NCBI GenBank assembly: GCA_037178625.1
Contig: CM074136.1
Span: forward strand, 2,852,001-2,916,000
Length of the DNA stretch: 64,000 nt
DNA from: Skeletonema tropicum
Lineage: Eukaryota > Bacillariophyta > Thalassiosirophyceae > Thalassiosirales > Thalassiosiraceae
Direction of reading: 5' to 3'
Below the pieces are notes generated by a model. That model had not been told where the DNA came from. It did no database searches and was given only the letters and a program-made list of their open reading frames with translations. Positions 21,412 through 31,763 of this stretch are shown one piece after another (the first letter of the stretch is position 1; the number at the start of each line of letters is the position of its first letter). The position numbers and the translations under genes are program-made.

Positions 21412-21770
21412 TTGTGTTTTTATGGTAGTATTTGCAACAAAATTTTATGACGATTGTGCCACTGCAGTTGGTGTAGGCGATCTTGCTTTGGTAGAGTACA
21501 TAGTGGGAAGTGGGAACACACGAGACACAAGCATGAACCACAAGCAAGAACTAACACGCGTCCTATTTTATTAGAATTTTCAGCCCAACAGACACCTGTC
21601 TCATTTTGTCCGCGAAAGATGATTCACCAAAAAAAATGACGACTCATCTGCTTTGCTCATGAAGCAAGCTCATGACATGATGACATCATGCATGGTACAT
21701 GTAACATGATGAAATATCACTACAACAGATGATTTCACCGTAGCTAATTGCAATTATTCACAATCACATC

Positions 21771-22889
21771 ATGATCACCTCATTCTTCGCTCCAAAGAAA
21801 ACTTCCGAGTCCAAAAAGCGTCCTCGAGAAGCTTCTGCTGGCGCCGCACCACCACGAAAAAATGATGGCATTAAAAAATCTGCCTCCGCCGCCGTAATTA
21901 CTCCTAGCAGCTCATCCATCGCCTCTTCCTCCACCAAGAACGACAAGAGCGCCGCCAATGACGATCCATCATCCGCTCAGCTGACCGCTCATCTCCACCC
22001 AAGCGACTGGAACTCTAATCTCTCGAGAGCACTCGCGTCTCAGAAGTTTCGCGCCCTCTCCAAATTCATCGCTAGCGAACGCATCTCGAAAACGATCTAT
22101 CCGCCGCCCTCTCTCGTATTTTCGGCACTTAATCTGACACCCCTCAATACGGTCAAGGTGGTCATTGTCGGCCAAGATCCGTATCATCAGCCGAATCAAG
22201 GCCACGGGTTATCATTTTCGGTGCCACCCGGTATCAAAATCCCGCCGTCGCTGAGGAACATCTACAAGGAACTTTTGAATGACTCAAATGTCGCTGAATT
22301 TGACAGCATGCCGCAGCACGGCAATTTGATACGGTGGACCAAGCAGGGCGTGCTGCTGTTGAATAATGTGCTCACGGTGAGGAGGGGAGAGGCGGCGAGT
22401 CATAAAAAGAGGGGATGGGAGGAGTTCACGGATGCTGTGATCGAGGCGGTGGTCAAGCGAGATGATAATGATGATGATGACAGTAATGATGAAGATGACG
22501 CAAGCAAAGACAAAAAAGGCAAGGGCAGTGGAGTAGTCTTTTTACTATGGGGCAAACCAGCTTCCTTAAAAGCACAAACTGTCCTCTCAAAGCATCCACG
22601 CAACAACAGAAAGAATAAGCATGCAGTAATCATGTGTTCACATCCTAGTCCATTGGGTGCTACCAAAACGAATGCTCCGTTCATGGGAAGTAGGTGCTTT
22701 AGTAGGGCAAATGATGAGTTGAAAAAGAGGGGCTGGAGTGAGATAGATTGGAGGGTGGATGGTCCTTTGAATGAGGAAGAAGAAGAAGATGATGATATGC
22801 AGGAGAGAGAGCGAATCGAGGAGAAGATAGAAAAGGAAGTTGATGATACAAAAGATGATGGGAATGATGATGAAATTGTGGATTGCTAA
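21771..22889 (+). CDS. UNG: Uracil-DNA glycosylase (family 1)
   Basis: Single exon, 372 residues. VVIVGQDPYHQPNQGHGLSF (motif at 134-139) carries the catalytic Asp of family-1 enzymes. LLLNNVLTVRRGEAASH and CSHPSPLGATKTNAPFMGSR (HPSPL at 291-295) supply the uracil-pocket Asn and the minor-groove loop. The enzyme removes uracil from DNA to start base-excision repair. The extreme N-terminus MITSFFAPKK resembles the PCNA-binding motif at the same position in nuclear UNG2, followed by a basic, disordered, nuclear-localisation-like region. Unusual features are an acidic insertion (about residues 229-247) inside the catalytic domain, before the VVFLLWG strand, and a long acidic tail. Confidence 0.95.
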   Translation: MITSFFAPKKTSESKKRPREASAGAAPPRKNDGIKKSASAAVITPSSSSIASSSTKNDKSAANDDPSSAQLTAHLHPSDWNSNLSRALASQKFRALSKFIASERISKTIYPPPSLVFSALNLTPLNTVKVVIVGQDPYHQPNQGHGLSFSVPPGIKIPPSLRNIYKELLNDSNVAEFDSMPQHGNLIRWTKQGVLLLNNVLTVRRGEAASHKKRGWEEFTDAVIEAVVKRDDNDDDDSNDEDDASKDKKGKGSGVVFLLWGKPASLKAQTVLSKHPRNNRKNKHAVIMCSHPSPLGATKTNAPFMGSRCFSRANDELKKRGWSEIDWRVDGPLNEEEEEDDDMQERERIEEKIEKEVDDTKDDGNDDEIVDC

Positions 22890-22989
22890 AAAATGAACGA
22901 CATTTAGACTATACATATTAATAACATCAGGACGCAAACGCACAGGCAAATACAACAATGAATATCTTGATTAATTTAGTTATCGAATG

Positions 22990-23600
22990 AATTGTCTCCC
23001 CATAATTATGACTATATACTAGCGGAATACACTGGGTTTAGCAGGTCTTCCAGTGCTGTTACGACGAGAGAACGTTTACTGCTGCTCTGCTGTTGTTGCC
23101 GCTGCTCCTCCTCTCTGCGTTTACGATCCCTCTCGGCTTTCTCCTTCTGTTGTATGACTGCTGCCTGGACTTCAACAGTGTTCTCGTGGAAGCATGCCTT
23201 CCAACATTCCAAGCGGGCTATGCGATTGCATGTGTACTCACCATACTATCTTCATGACAGGGCTCGCCGTCCTCATCTGTTAGAGCTTGCGATCCTTCAA
23301 GACTGGTTCTCGGAGGGTAAACCTACGAGGAAATTGCTTGAGTAGATCCATCTTCAGCTTCTCCTCCTCAGAAACTACATCTGCAGCAACCACATAGTCA
23401 TCATCCTCTGTTCATATTTTCTTCCTCAAGAGATGAGTCACTGTATGTAGTAGATTGTTGGCAGTAAATTGCTGAACTGCTCCCTCCCCCCTCATCTTCA
23501 TGCCTTGTTTCCCAATCGATTGCGTCACAACCCGATTGTTGTTCCAGTTTCCCTCCTCTCCCACCCCTACCACCGGGGACTGGGCCGCACAAGAGAAAAG
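22990..23600 (-). other. Possible gene remnant with coiled-coil C-terminus
   Basis: On the minus strand 23212-23012 codes CWKACFHENTVEVQAAVIQQ followed by a Lys/Arg/Glu/Gln coiled coil and a plain stop. Upstream, at about 23410-23330, another frame reads EDDDYVVAADVVSEEEKLKM, then a GTAGGT..TAACAG intron-like segment. The frames do not join with any splice pair I could find; the only GT..AG between the last two is 24 nt. Either a small multi-exon gene that I cannot resolve, or a decayed one. Confidence 0.3.
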
Positions 23601-23661
23601 AGAGAAGCTAGATGTGCCGGGGACTGGGCCGCACAAGAGAGAAGAGAGAAGCTAGATGTGC
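23573..23661. repeat. Tandem duplication of a 43-bp unit
   Basis: GGGGACTGGGCCGCACAAGA with its following GAGAAGCTAGATGTGC is present twice in a row with one or two differences. Confidence 0.8.
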
Positions 23662-23949
23662 GGCTAGCCCCCGCCGACCGTTTTGTAGCCAGCACCTTAT
23701 ATTCCAGCACCTTATATTATTTAGCCTTATTTAGCCCTTTTCTTTATGTCGAATCAGGCATCATTTTTTTCCCGTACTAGAGAATGTCAGCACATTATAT
23801 TCAGATTTCCACGTGTCAGGCCCTTATATCATTGGTTTCTTTTTCAACTAGAGAATGTCAGCACCTTATATTCTGAGTTTCCGGAACTGTTCTTGGGACG
23901 AAAGTTAATGGGTATGATTCATAGCTGTAATGGTTAGGATCCATAGCTG

Positions 23950-24470
23950 TCCGGACGATGACTCCATCATTCATAGAAAGAAAATTTACCATCTTAGGTC
24001 GTACTTAAGATTAGAATGAATTCATCATTGCAAGAGTACAATACTGGTTCAGACTAGTACCAGTGCAATATTATTGTTCAGTGTAGTGTTACCGTTTTGG
24101 TTCATATTTTAACCAGTGTAGTAAGTGAATTAGAATCTAATTGATTCAGAATGGAACCAATTAGTTCCGGTAGGAAGTGAATTAGGACAATGACTCCATC
24201 ATTATTAGATGTGCAGAAAATTAATCTCGATGATCCATAGAATGAAATAATAGCAAATGTATTAAATTACTATGGCAGATCGTACTTCAGATTGGACGGA
24301 TTCCATCATTGAGGTATCTTCGTAGTTTCGTATGATACTGGTTCAGACCAGTACCAGTGTAATATTATTGTTCAGTACAGTGTCATCTTTCTGGTTCATA
24401 TTTTAACCAGTGTAGTAAGAAAATTAGAATCGTATTGGTTCAGAAAGGAACCAATTAAGTTCTCGGACCC
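23950..24470. repeat. Diverged direct duplication, about 250-280 bp per copy
   Basis: Copy 1 (about 23950-24175) and copy 2 (about 24185-24470) share in order GACTCCATCATT, AGATCGTACTT-AGATT (or GGTCGTACTT), ACTGGTTCAGAC-AGTACCAG, TATTATTGTTCAGT, GGTTCATATTTTAACCAGTG and a GGAACCAATTA block. Each copy has small internal inverted repeats (ACTGGT / ACCAGT). No coding sequence; it may be a relic of a repeated element. Confidence 0.7.
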
Positions 24471-25164
24471 AGTATCGTATGAGGAGGTTCGAGACCCTAA
24501 CAGTTTCTTTTAGATTTGATGGCAGTGACTGAAGTAGCATGTTTATTTAACAAGATACAATGTGCGGCTCCTAATGTTACCATTGCACTACCTGCGTGGC
24601 GGAACTCATGGTAAGGGTGATAATTGCTAGCTTATGGTAAATGATGATGATGGGTGCTCATGAGGATAACGGGACAAGCACGGTCCGGGCTGTCCTCCAC
24701 AGGTCGAAACATATTCGGGGCATCCCACCCTAAGTACATACTCCAAGGGTCTTCTGTCACACATGGGAGTCCTCTTCAGAGGGTCTCTGCACACACGTGT
24801 GCTGAGTCCTCCCAAGTGACTCAGAAGGTGTCTGAAGATCCCATGTAGGGTGGGTCATTCTGCGTGAGTTCGCAATAGTCTACACAAATGAGGAATCAAT
24901 ACTTGTACTGTCACTATGACACTACACTACCTGGGCCGATCCAAGACCGACACGCGTCCTCACCTCAGCGTCTTAAGTACTCTTGGTGATCTTGCTTCTT
25001 GTGAACTCACCTGTGTTTTCAGGAATTGGTATCAATCCTACAGGATTCTACGATGGGAAGAAGCAAAGGGAGTGATATATCCAATGGCAGTGTTTGCCTC
25101 ACTTTCAAATCATAATTTCTACAATCTCACCAACGCAACATCACTAACCATAAAAAAAACAACA
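24471..25164. other. Intergenic region upstream of Lys-rich secreted protein
   Basis: I see no gene. There is a short inverted pair around 24770-24850 (ACATGGGAGTCCTC / CATGTAGGGTGG context), not clearly an element. The last 200 bases should contain the promoter of the gene starting at 25165. Confidence 0.4.
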
Positions 25165-26580
25165 ATGAAAGTCATCTTCGCATCCTTATCTGCCTTCCTA
25201 CTCGGCTTCATCCCTGGCGTTCTCTCCGCCGAGGTAAGTTTTCAACGTGCTTGCATAGACGGCGCTTTCCGGAGGCGCTGTCTGTTGATTTACTGCTCAT
25301 ATTCATAATTGTCCGCTCACACACACACATCTCTGCCTCTGTCTATACCTACACAGCCCAACCTCCGTGGAGGTGGAGCCACTCTTGTCGCCGACTTTGA
25401 GGATCACGCTACCGAGCTCATCGACAGTATGCCCAGTAGTATCAAGAAGAAGTTGAAAAGCATCAAGAAGGACGATGACCTCACCAAGGAGGAAATCAAG
25501 TCGGCGCAGAAGAAGGTCATCAGAAAGTGGAAGAGGTACACCAAGAAGAATTGTGTGGAATATCATTCTCCTGCGACCTGCCGTGCAGCCAAGAAGTGTG
25601 TGTGGACCAAGGATACTTGTGTTTCCACCAAAGCCTTGTATGCAGACTATTTCTTCGACTCTTCTGAGGATTATGTCGCCGATGAGGACTACGACTTCAT
25701 GGCCAATTACCCAAAGAAGGTCGAGAAGGAGTTGAAGAGCATCAAGAAGGACAGTGATCTCACAAAGAAGGAAGTCAAGTCGGAGCAGAAATCGGTCATC
25801 AAGAGCTGGGAGAAGAGGACTGAGAAGTATTGTGTTGAGTATCTTTCTATGACGGCATGCGACGCAGCCAGTAAGTGTGAGTGGAACCGCGAGGATGGCT
25901 GCGTTTCCTCCAAAGCCTTCGCTGAAGACTACGGCTACGACTTCATGACCAAATCTTACGACGTGCCTAAGAAGGTCGAAAAAAAGTTGAAGGAAATTAA
26001 GAAGGACAATGATCTCACTAAGAAGGAAATCAAGTCGGAGCAGAAAAAGATCATCAGGAAGTGGGAAAGGAAGACCGAGAAGAAGTGCATTGAGTATCGT
26101 TCTCCTGTGACCTGCGACGCAGTCAGTAAGTGTGTGTGGCACAAGGATGGTTGTGTTTCCAAATCAGTCTTCGAGGAAGACTACGGCTACGACTTCATGA
26201 CCAAGTCTTACAACGTGCCTAAGAAGGTCGAAAAAAAGTTGAAGGAAATTAAGAAGGACAATGATCTCACTAAGAAGGAAATCAAGTCAGCGCAGAAAAA
26301 GATCATCAGGAAGTGGGAAAGGAAGACCGAGAAGAAATGTATTGAGTATCGTTCTCCTGTGACCTGCGGCGCAGTCAGGAAGTGTGTGTGGCACAAGGAT
26401 GGTTGTGTTTCCAAATCAGTCTTCGAGGAAGACTTGTACTTCGGCTCTGAGGACTACGGCTTCATTGAAGAATCCGAGGACTACGATGGAGATTCTGAAG
26501 ACTACGATGGAGACTCTGAAGACTACGATGGAGATTCTGAGGACTACGATGGAGACTCTGAGGACATCGGATACTATTGA
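25165..26580 (+). CDS. Secreted lysine-rich protein with four Cys-containing repeats and acidic tail
   Basis: Exon 1, 25165-25233, codes exactly a 23-residue signal peptide (MKVIFASLSAFLLGFIPGVL, then SAE). After a 123-nt intron (GTAAGT ... ACACAG), exon 2, 25357-26580, starts PNLRGGG; 430 residues in total. Four repeats of about 70-80 residues follow, each with a Lys-rich helix-like part (LKEIKKDNDLTKKEIKS) and a four-Cys part (KCIEYRSPVTC, KCVWHKDGC). The tail is five SEDYDGD-type units ending in IGYY. Signal peptide, very high Lys content with KxxK spacing and acidic Ser/Tyr repeats resemble diatom biosilica-associated proteins such as silaffins and cingulins, but homology to these is not shown. 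Repeats 3 and 4 are the most alike, so the array is still evolving. Confidence 0.85.
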
Positions 26581-27069
26581 GACTATGAAGTCTATGACTG
26601 GGAGCTGCAAAGTGCAGTTCATAGTTTTTCATGTTGAAAAGATGATGCTAACTGCCATGATGGAGGAATTAGAGGAATAAATGAGTTCCGAGTCTGATGA
26701 GGATTTGTTCCAGTTTTTTTGTAATGCCTGTAAAGATCAGTTACATTGCTGTCCACATTAGTAATATTATCAATGCTATGCTCACATCATCTGCAGTCGG
26801 CCGACTACAGATGAATACCTCTCTCTCTCTAGAGAGAAGATTTTGTTTCTTGTTTCCAAAGGCTGTTCTGCGTGCGCTCCACTATAGAATTACAATTGAT
26901 GACAATATTGGGGGCAAAGTGCAATGGAATCAATCATCAAAATGAGTCGCTCCGTTTCCTTTCACACGAAGAACTATCCCTACCCGTCTTACCATCTACT
27001 TCACGATTACATGCAATATCTTCATCGCCAAGTGACATATTTGATATCTGTTGCTGGGTAAAGCTTTAG
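26581..27069. other. Intergenic region
   Basis: I see no gene; it contains the 3' flank of the Lys-rich protein gene. Around 26800-26840 there is a CTCTCTCTCTCTAGAGAGA palindrome. Confidence 0.4.
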
Positions 27070-28555
27070 GAGGGGGAATGGAAAGAGAAAGGGGAGGAGG
27101 ATGGATGAGATTCGCCTTCGAAAGTAAATATCATCAAACTCGGATTCTTTTGACTCCTCAGAGTGATCGGACGCCTCAGAGTCATGGGACTCGTCATCAT
27201 TGCTTCCTCCCTACAACATAGAATGCATATACTTGTCGAATGGGCCCTCTTTCCCCGCAACTAACTTCACACCTCTCATCGTCTGTTGATACTTGTATTC
27301 CACCTCTTGCATCTCCTTACTTGGCTTCGCAACAATACAGTCGAAGTGTCGATGGTGATCTGTAGAATGAAGCGTCATGTTGACAGCGGAACCGACTCCG
27401 GATGAATATACGGTACAATAGTTGTCAATTTGCTTCCCTTTTCGCCTGATGTTTTCCCAAGATTGTGGCTGAGAGTTGCTTGATCGACCGATGGATATTC
27501 ATTGGTTGCAATGTTTTTTTCTGCATTTCGGATCTACCGCTACCTCCAAACATAAATGGCAAATAATCTCACCTCATCACAGTGCCAAGTATATCACCTC
27601 CACACTTCAGCCACCAAGCAAGTAGGTTGATGCGCTACAGTCGGCATTCAACGTTGCCCAGATGGTTAGGTCTCTCCTCGAATAATCCCACCAATAGACC
27701 CACATCACTTATGGAGAGGCATACCACTTGCTGCAAAGGTCACTGCATGAACTGTATGACCCTTTCTATTGTCTCTCACATGATGATGCACGGCAATGCA
27801 TGCATCATCATCCGGAGCCATGTCCCTGCGAAGCTGAGGCGACAGCAACACCTTATCATCATCCACACAAAACACCGCTTTGATTTCATCTTTTTTTGCG
27901 ATCAGGCACGAAGTTTTCTTTCATTGTCGAGTTAAAGGAATCCCGAAACACCTCCCATGCTCGCTCGTGGACGTTACTGCCCTTTCCATGATCCCTTATT
28001 TGTCTCCAAATCTCTGCGTATTCATCCTCACTCATAAAATCGCTTGTATCAATTCGTTTGTCCTGGCATAGCTTGTTGAACTTCTCCCCCCTCCGACTTA
28101 AATAAAGGAATGTAGACAACCATGTGCAGAATTCTTCGTGGTTAGTCTTCCCTACTATTTTTCTGAACGCTTGGTACAGGTCACTGTCGCGGTCGCACAG
28201 CAATGCAACAACGTTATCGAGATCATCGTTATGGCGAGATTTATCTCTCAATTCTGTGATCGTAGTCAGAGAGAACTCTATTTCCTTCTTCCCATGATCC
28301 CATAACTTACTACGTGCCATGTCAATTGATACTCCGGGAACCGGGAAGTTGTGTAGTTGGAATCACATCCCAGTCGGTAGGTTTAGAAGGAGGGAAATTC
28401 CTTCCTTCATACAATCCATCCGGCACATAGTCCTCTTCGAAGTAGTCATCATACTCCTCTTCGTCGTCAAAATAATGATCCATTTTTTGTTGCGGATCAT
28501 TGTAATTGGCAGCAGCATCACGATCGGCGTCATTCTCATACATGTCATCTGACAT
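27070..28555 (-). pseudogene. Decayed transposase gene, piggyBac-like as seen in stramenopiles
   Basis: Reading the minus strand, successive frames give a coherent but broken protein. An acidic start comes first (28555-28322, MSDDMYENDADRD...). A 144-residue piece follows (28320-27886, ending in RDSFNSTMKENFVPDRKK). Then a shifted frame reads DEIKAVFCVDDDKVLLSPQL and HHVRDNRKGHTVHAVTFAAS. After stops comes WWLKCGGDILGTVMR-DYLPFMFG, then WENIRRKGKQIDNYCTVYSS and an acidic tail (SHDSEASDHSEESKE). The DDD block and the ILGTV-R...PF block resemble transposases annotated as piggyBac-like in oomycetes and diatoms. At least three frame breaks and several stops show it is dead. I did not find its terminal repeats. 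The family name is tentative. Confidence 0.55.
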
Positions 28556-29148
28556 ACGTCGAGGTTACGTATCAAGTCAAACATCTTGTACTACACAATG
28601 GCAGACGATGATTATATATCGCCACGATGAACAGCTGCAGCAAGCCAACGGCAGCCCATACATAAAGACGACCCCAATGCTTAGGAGGAGGCTAGGGGAC
28701 TTCGTAGAGCAGCACGCCATCGACATGATCCATGATCCATGATCCATGATGGTTGTCGGAGGTACATACAGTATGGGGATTTAAAAAAATAGGAGAACGG
28801 GGAACAGAAAATGTCGATTATGTTATCGGCTCTACCAACGGCAATAGACCTTTCGAAGCAACCAAACTTGGTAGGATTGCTCAGTAGACCCTACTCGACG
28901 TGGCTATGCCCTTGGATTGGGTGCAATACGGCTATAGTTTAGGCACAAACTTCCCTGTGAGCGACAGGGAAGTTCTTGCACTTCCAGGTCACAGACAGGG
29001 AAGTTACTCCTTACATATGTTCTTGCCACCTCTCGCGCCTGACTGGGAAATCAACCCTGTGTCTGTAGTACTATAGCGAAAGTTCGCACTTTATGTCTTT
29101 ACGCAGTTGCTACCAGTAATGTGTAGCGATAATGCAACATTTACCTAA
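28556..29148. other. Intergenic region with hairpin
   Basis: At 28948-28974 AACTTCCCTGT and ACAGGGAAGTT form a perfect 11-bp stem with a 5-base loop. ACAGGGAAGTT occurs again near 28996. Around 28725-28750 ATCCATG is repeated (GATCCATGATCCATGATCC). No gene seen; it should contain the start or first exon of the metacaspase, which I could not place. Confidence 0.5.
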
Positions 29149-30249
29149 TTTCAAGACGATGACGAAAGTAATGATGGTTCGCTATACAATGGTAAAGAAG
29201 TATCTAGAGTGCAAAAGAGGAAAGGAGATGATCGACCGTCCATTGCGTCCGATAGCGATGACACGAGCTGGGTGGAAGTTCTCCGATGCATGAGAGAGAA
29301 TTTGGCCCAAAAAGGCTTCAAGCAGGTGCCTCAGTTGAGCTCTTCTCGGATTATTGATGTTAATGAACGCATGACTATAGTGAATGACTACCCATCTGGT
29401 GTCAAGAGAGCTGTGCTTATCGGTATTAATTACGTGGGACAGCAAGGCGAGTTGTCGGGGTGTCAAAACGATGTCAAGAACATGTCCAGTTATCTTCAAC
29501 AGGTTCATGGATTTCGTCCTCAAAATATGATTACGCTTTTGGATGATGGAAGACATGAAAATCCAACTTATGATAATATAATGCGGGCGTTTCAATGGGT
29601 GGTGAATGAGAGTCGGACAGGTGACACGGTTTGGATTCATTACTCTGGGCATGGCGGCAGAGTTGCAGATAACGATGGAGATGAAGATGATGGATACGAT
29701 GAGACATTGATTCCGGTCGACTTTCAACGTAAGGGTCAGATTCGCGATGATGACTTGCTGAGACTGAGATATCTAGTAAAGCCCATGAGGGAAGGAGTAT
29801 TAATGACTTGCTTAATGGACTGTTGCCATAGCGGAACTGTTCTCGATTTGCCCTATCGCTTTATTGCCGATGGAGATCATTACGAAATGGAAAGAAATGC
29901 TAATTTTGATATGGGTCATTTGATGGCAGTGGCGCAGATGGCAGCGGCTGCGGTAGCTGCTGGTGTGGATTTGGAGGATGTGGGTGGTAAGGCACAAAGT
30001 GTTCTTGAGGATGTTGGAAATGCCCTAGAATCAGAGGATGGGAGTTCAGAGGACGGGAGTTCAGCGGATGGGAGTTCAGAGGATGGGAGTTCAGAGGATG
30101 ATGAATCAGAGGATGAGGATAGCGTACATGAGAATGGTGATGACGAGAGCGAAGACGAAGAGGAAGAGATTAGTGATGGTGAAAGCGATGGTGAAAGCGA
30201 GGATGACGCCGCATCTGAGGATGCAGATCACGAAGACAACTGGGCATGA
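29149..30249 (+). CDS. Metacaspase, type III-like order (p10-like piece before p20), 5' end unresolved
   Basis: The frame is open from 29149 after a TAA and has no ATG before 29290; an upstream exon joined near a TTTCAAG acceptor is likely. Numbering from the GTG at 29209, residues 20-55 ([20 protein letters not shown], then [12 protein letters not shown]) match the end of a caspase p10 domain, here lying before p20 as in algal type III metacaspases. The p20 part follows: [11 protein letters not shown], then HYSGHGG with catalytic His148, then MDCCHSG with catalytic Cys206. These Ca-dependent cysteine peptidases cut after Arg or Lys and act in stress and cell-death pathways. The C-terminus is a long acidic repeat (SEDGSS units). 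The first half of p10 is missing from what I can read. Confidence 0.85.
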   Translation, partial: FQDDDESNDGSLYNGKEVSRVQKRKGDDRPSIASDSDDTSWVEVLRCMRENLAQKGFKQVPQLSSSRIIDVNERMTIVNDYPSGVKRAVLIGINYVGQQGELSGCQNDVKNMSSYLQQVHGFRPQNMITLLDDGRHENPTYDNIMRAFQWVVNESRTGDTVWIHYSGHGGRVADNDGDEDDGYDETLIPVDFQRKGQIRDDDLLRLRYLVKPMREGVLMTCLMDCCHSGTVLDLPYRFIADGDHYEMERNANFDMGHLMAVAQMAAAAVAAGVDLEDVGGKAQSVLEDVGNALESEDGSSEDGSSADGSSEDGSSEDDESEDEDSVHENGDDESEDEEEEISDGESDGESEDDAASEDADHEDNWA

Positions 30250-30271
30250 ATGAGAGTCTGAAATTGCAGGA

Positions 30272-30640
30272 GTGCAAGAGCTGGAGGCTGAAACAACAGG
30301 AGTGCAAGAGGAAGCGGCTGATACTACAGGACTGAGAAGAAGCAGCCGTCGTCCAGCACCTATTGATCGCCTCGCTGAAGACCCCAAATATATGCGACAG
30401 GAATCTCTGTCCCAGGAGGCAAAAACATCTCAACAGCTGAAGGCTCAACACCTAAAGGAGAACATTGGTCGACTTTCCTTCAATGATGTGGAAGGTCGTA
30501 CTGTGCTGATGATGCAGATGAGCAAGATTGATGGAAATATCAATGAGCCTGAGAAATCAAACTCCTTCTCACAAGTGGTACACATTGTACACATGTGCCT
30601 CCTCCAGCTTCAGGGTCTCAAAACTTTGAGCGCTGCGTGA
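30272..30640 (+). other. Open frame, possible retrotransposon-linker remnant
   Basis: A 122-residue frame beginning just after the metacaspase stop. It contains GLRRSSRRPAPIDRL, like the basic RRSSR linker that precedes reverse transcriptase in Copia polyproteins, and acidic repeats (ETTGVQEEAADTTG). Nothing else of a retrotransposon is visible, so it may instead be 3' sequence of the metacaspase transcript. Confidence 0.25.
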
Positions 30641-31763
30641 TCTTGTAGACAACTAAGTTTAAGTTGGAGAAATATGTGGCAATCTCAGTCAGGAACTATA
30701 AGTAGGTATTCTTCCCTTAAATTGAATACGTAATAAGTAGTGTCAGATATATAGATATTGCCTTTATATGTAAGATCCTTCCTATGTGCGGTTATGTCCA
30801 TTTGTATTATATGCAGTCTATTTGACAGCTGCATGAAGTACACCTATCTATCTTTTAAGTTGCAGTGATCTTTTAAGTTGCAGTGAAAGTATCCTGAACC
30901 TGAAATTCTGCACCCAGTAAGTGGAATCAAAACTCCAAAAGGCGAGTAATCATACTTGTTTTCGTCATCCTCGAATACTTTATTTCTCCGCCTCATCTCT
31001 GAAAATTCGGAGCAAATGATTGAACCAAAATTAGGAGATGAGCTGGTGAATAGCTCACTTGCCTTGGCAGATAGGGCCGGATTGCCACGGACACGGATGT
31101 GAGAGCTGGGCTTTCATTTTTTTGATTTGAGATTGCTCGAGTTTTGTGTTTGTCGTTTTGACTTCATAACTATGATACATCTTTTGTATTGTACTGCAAT
31201 GCCGTAGCTTATGTTCAGCGTGGCTGTTCCCCTTCTCATCGTCGTCTATCGTGACACGCGCGGTGTTGCGGATAGATAAAAGTATTGAGGAGCATCCTAC
31301 TTGCATTCAAATTCTCTAGAGGAACCTGCAGGATTAAGTACCAGTTCGTTATCAGTTGCCTCTAGAACACAAGCAGTGCAGGTTCAGTGCTGGCCGGTTA
31401 CTCTTTCTCATCTTCATACAATACCGAAGAAAAAGACTTGCGTTGCTGCTTATTTGTTTGAGTGGCATTCGGCATTGATTGAGAAGTGTCCGGGGTAACA
31501 GGCGTCGCAGCGGTTTTCACTCTGGCCCCTTTGCGATCTGAGGGCCAAATCCATTGTCGTAGATCGCAAAGAGGCCGATTTGAAATCAAGCTGCGGCGAA
31601 CCGCACATGCTTGATTGTGTATCGAGGATCGACACCCTCTTTTTGATTGGCATTACGCTTTAGAGGCAACCGGACGCAATCGAGAATAGGGAGACAACCA
31701 AGATCGCCCAGCAGTTCCAAATATATACTAAGAGTCTTGTGAACTACATCATCTACTTCCAGG
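30641..31763. other. Intergenic region
   Basis: No supported gene. There is a short tandem duplication ATCTTTTAAGTTGCAGTGA at about 30849-30886. Small open frames on either strand near 31300-31660 show no family features. Confidence 0.4.

Noticed and set aside
23213..23240. 24-nt GT..AG intron joining coiled-coil pieces
   Set aside because: Too short for a spliceosomal intron and does not restore the frame.
25303..26142. Minus-strand frame of 279 codons, Leu-rich
   Set aside because: Antisense of the Lys-rich repeat protein, whose signal exon and splice sites support the plus strand.
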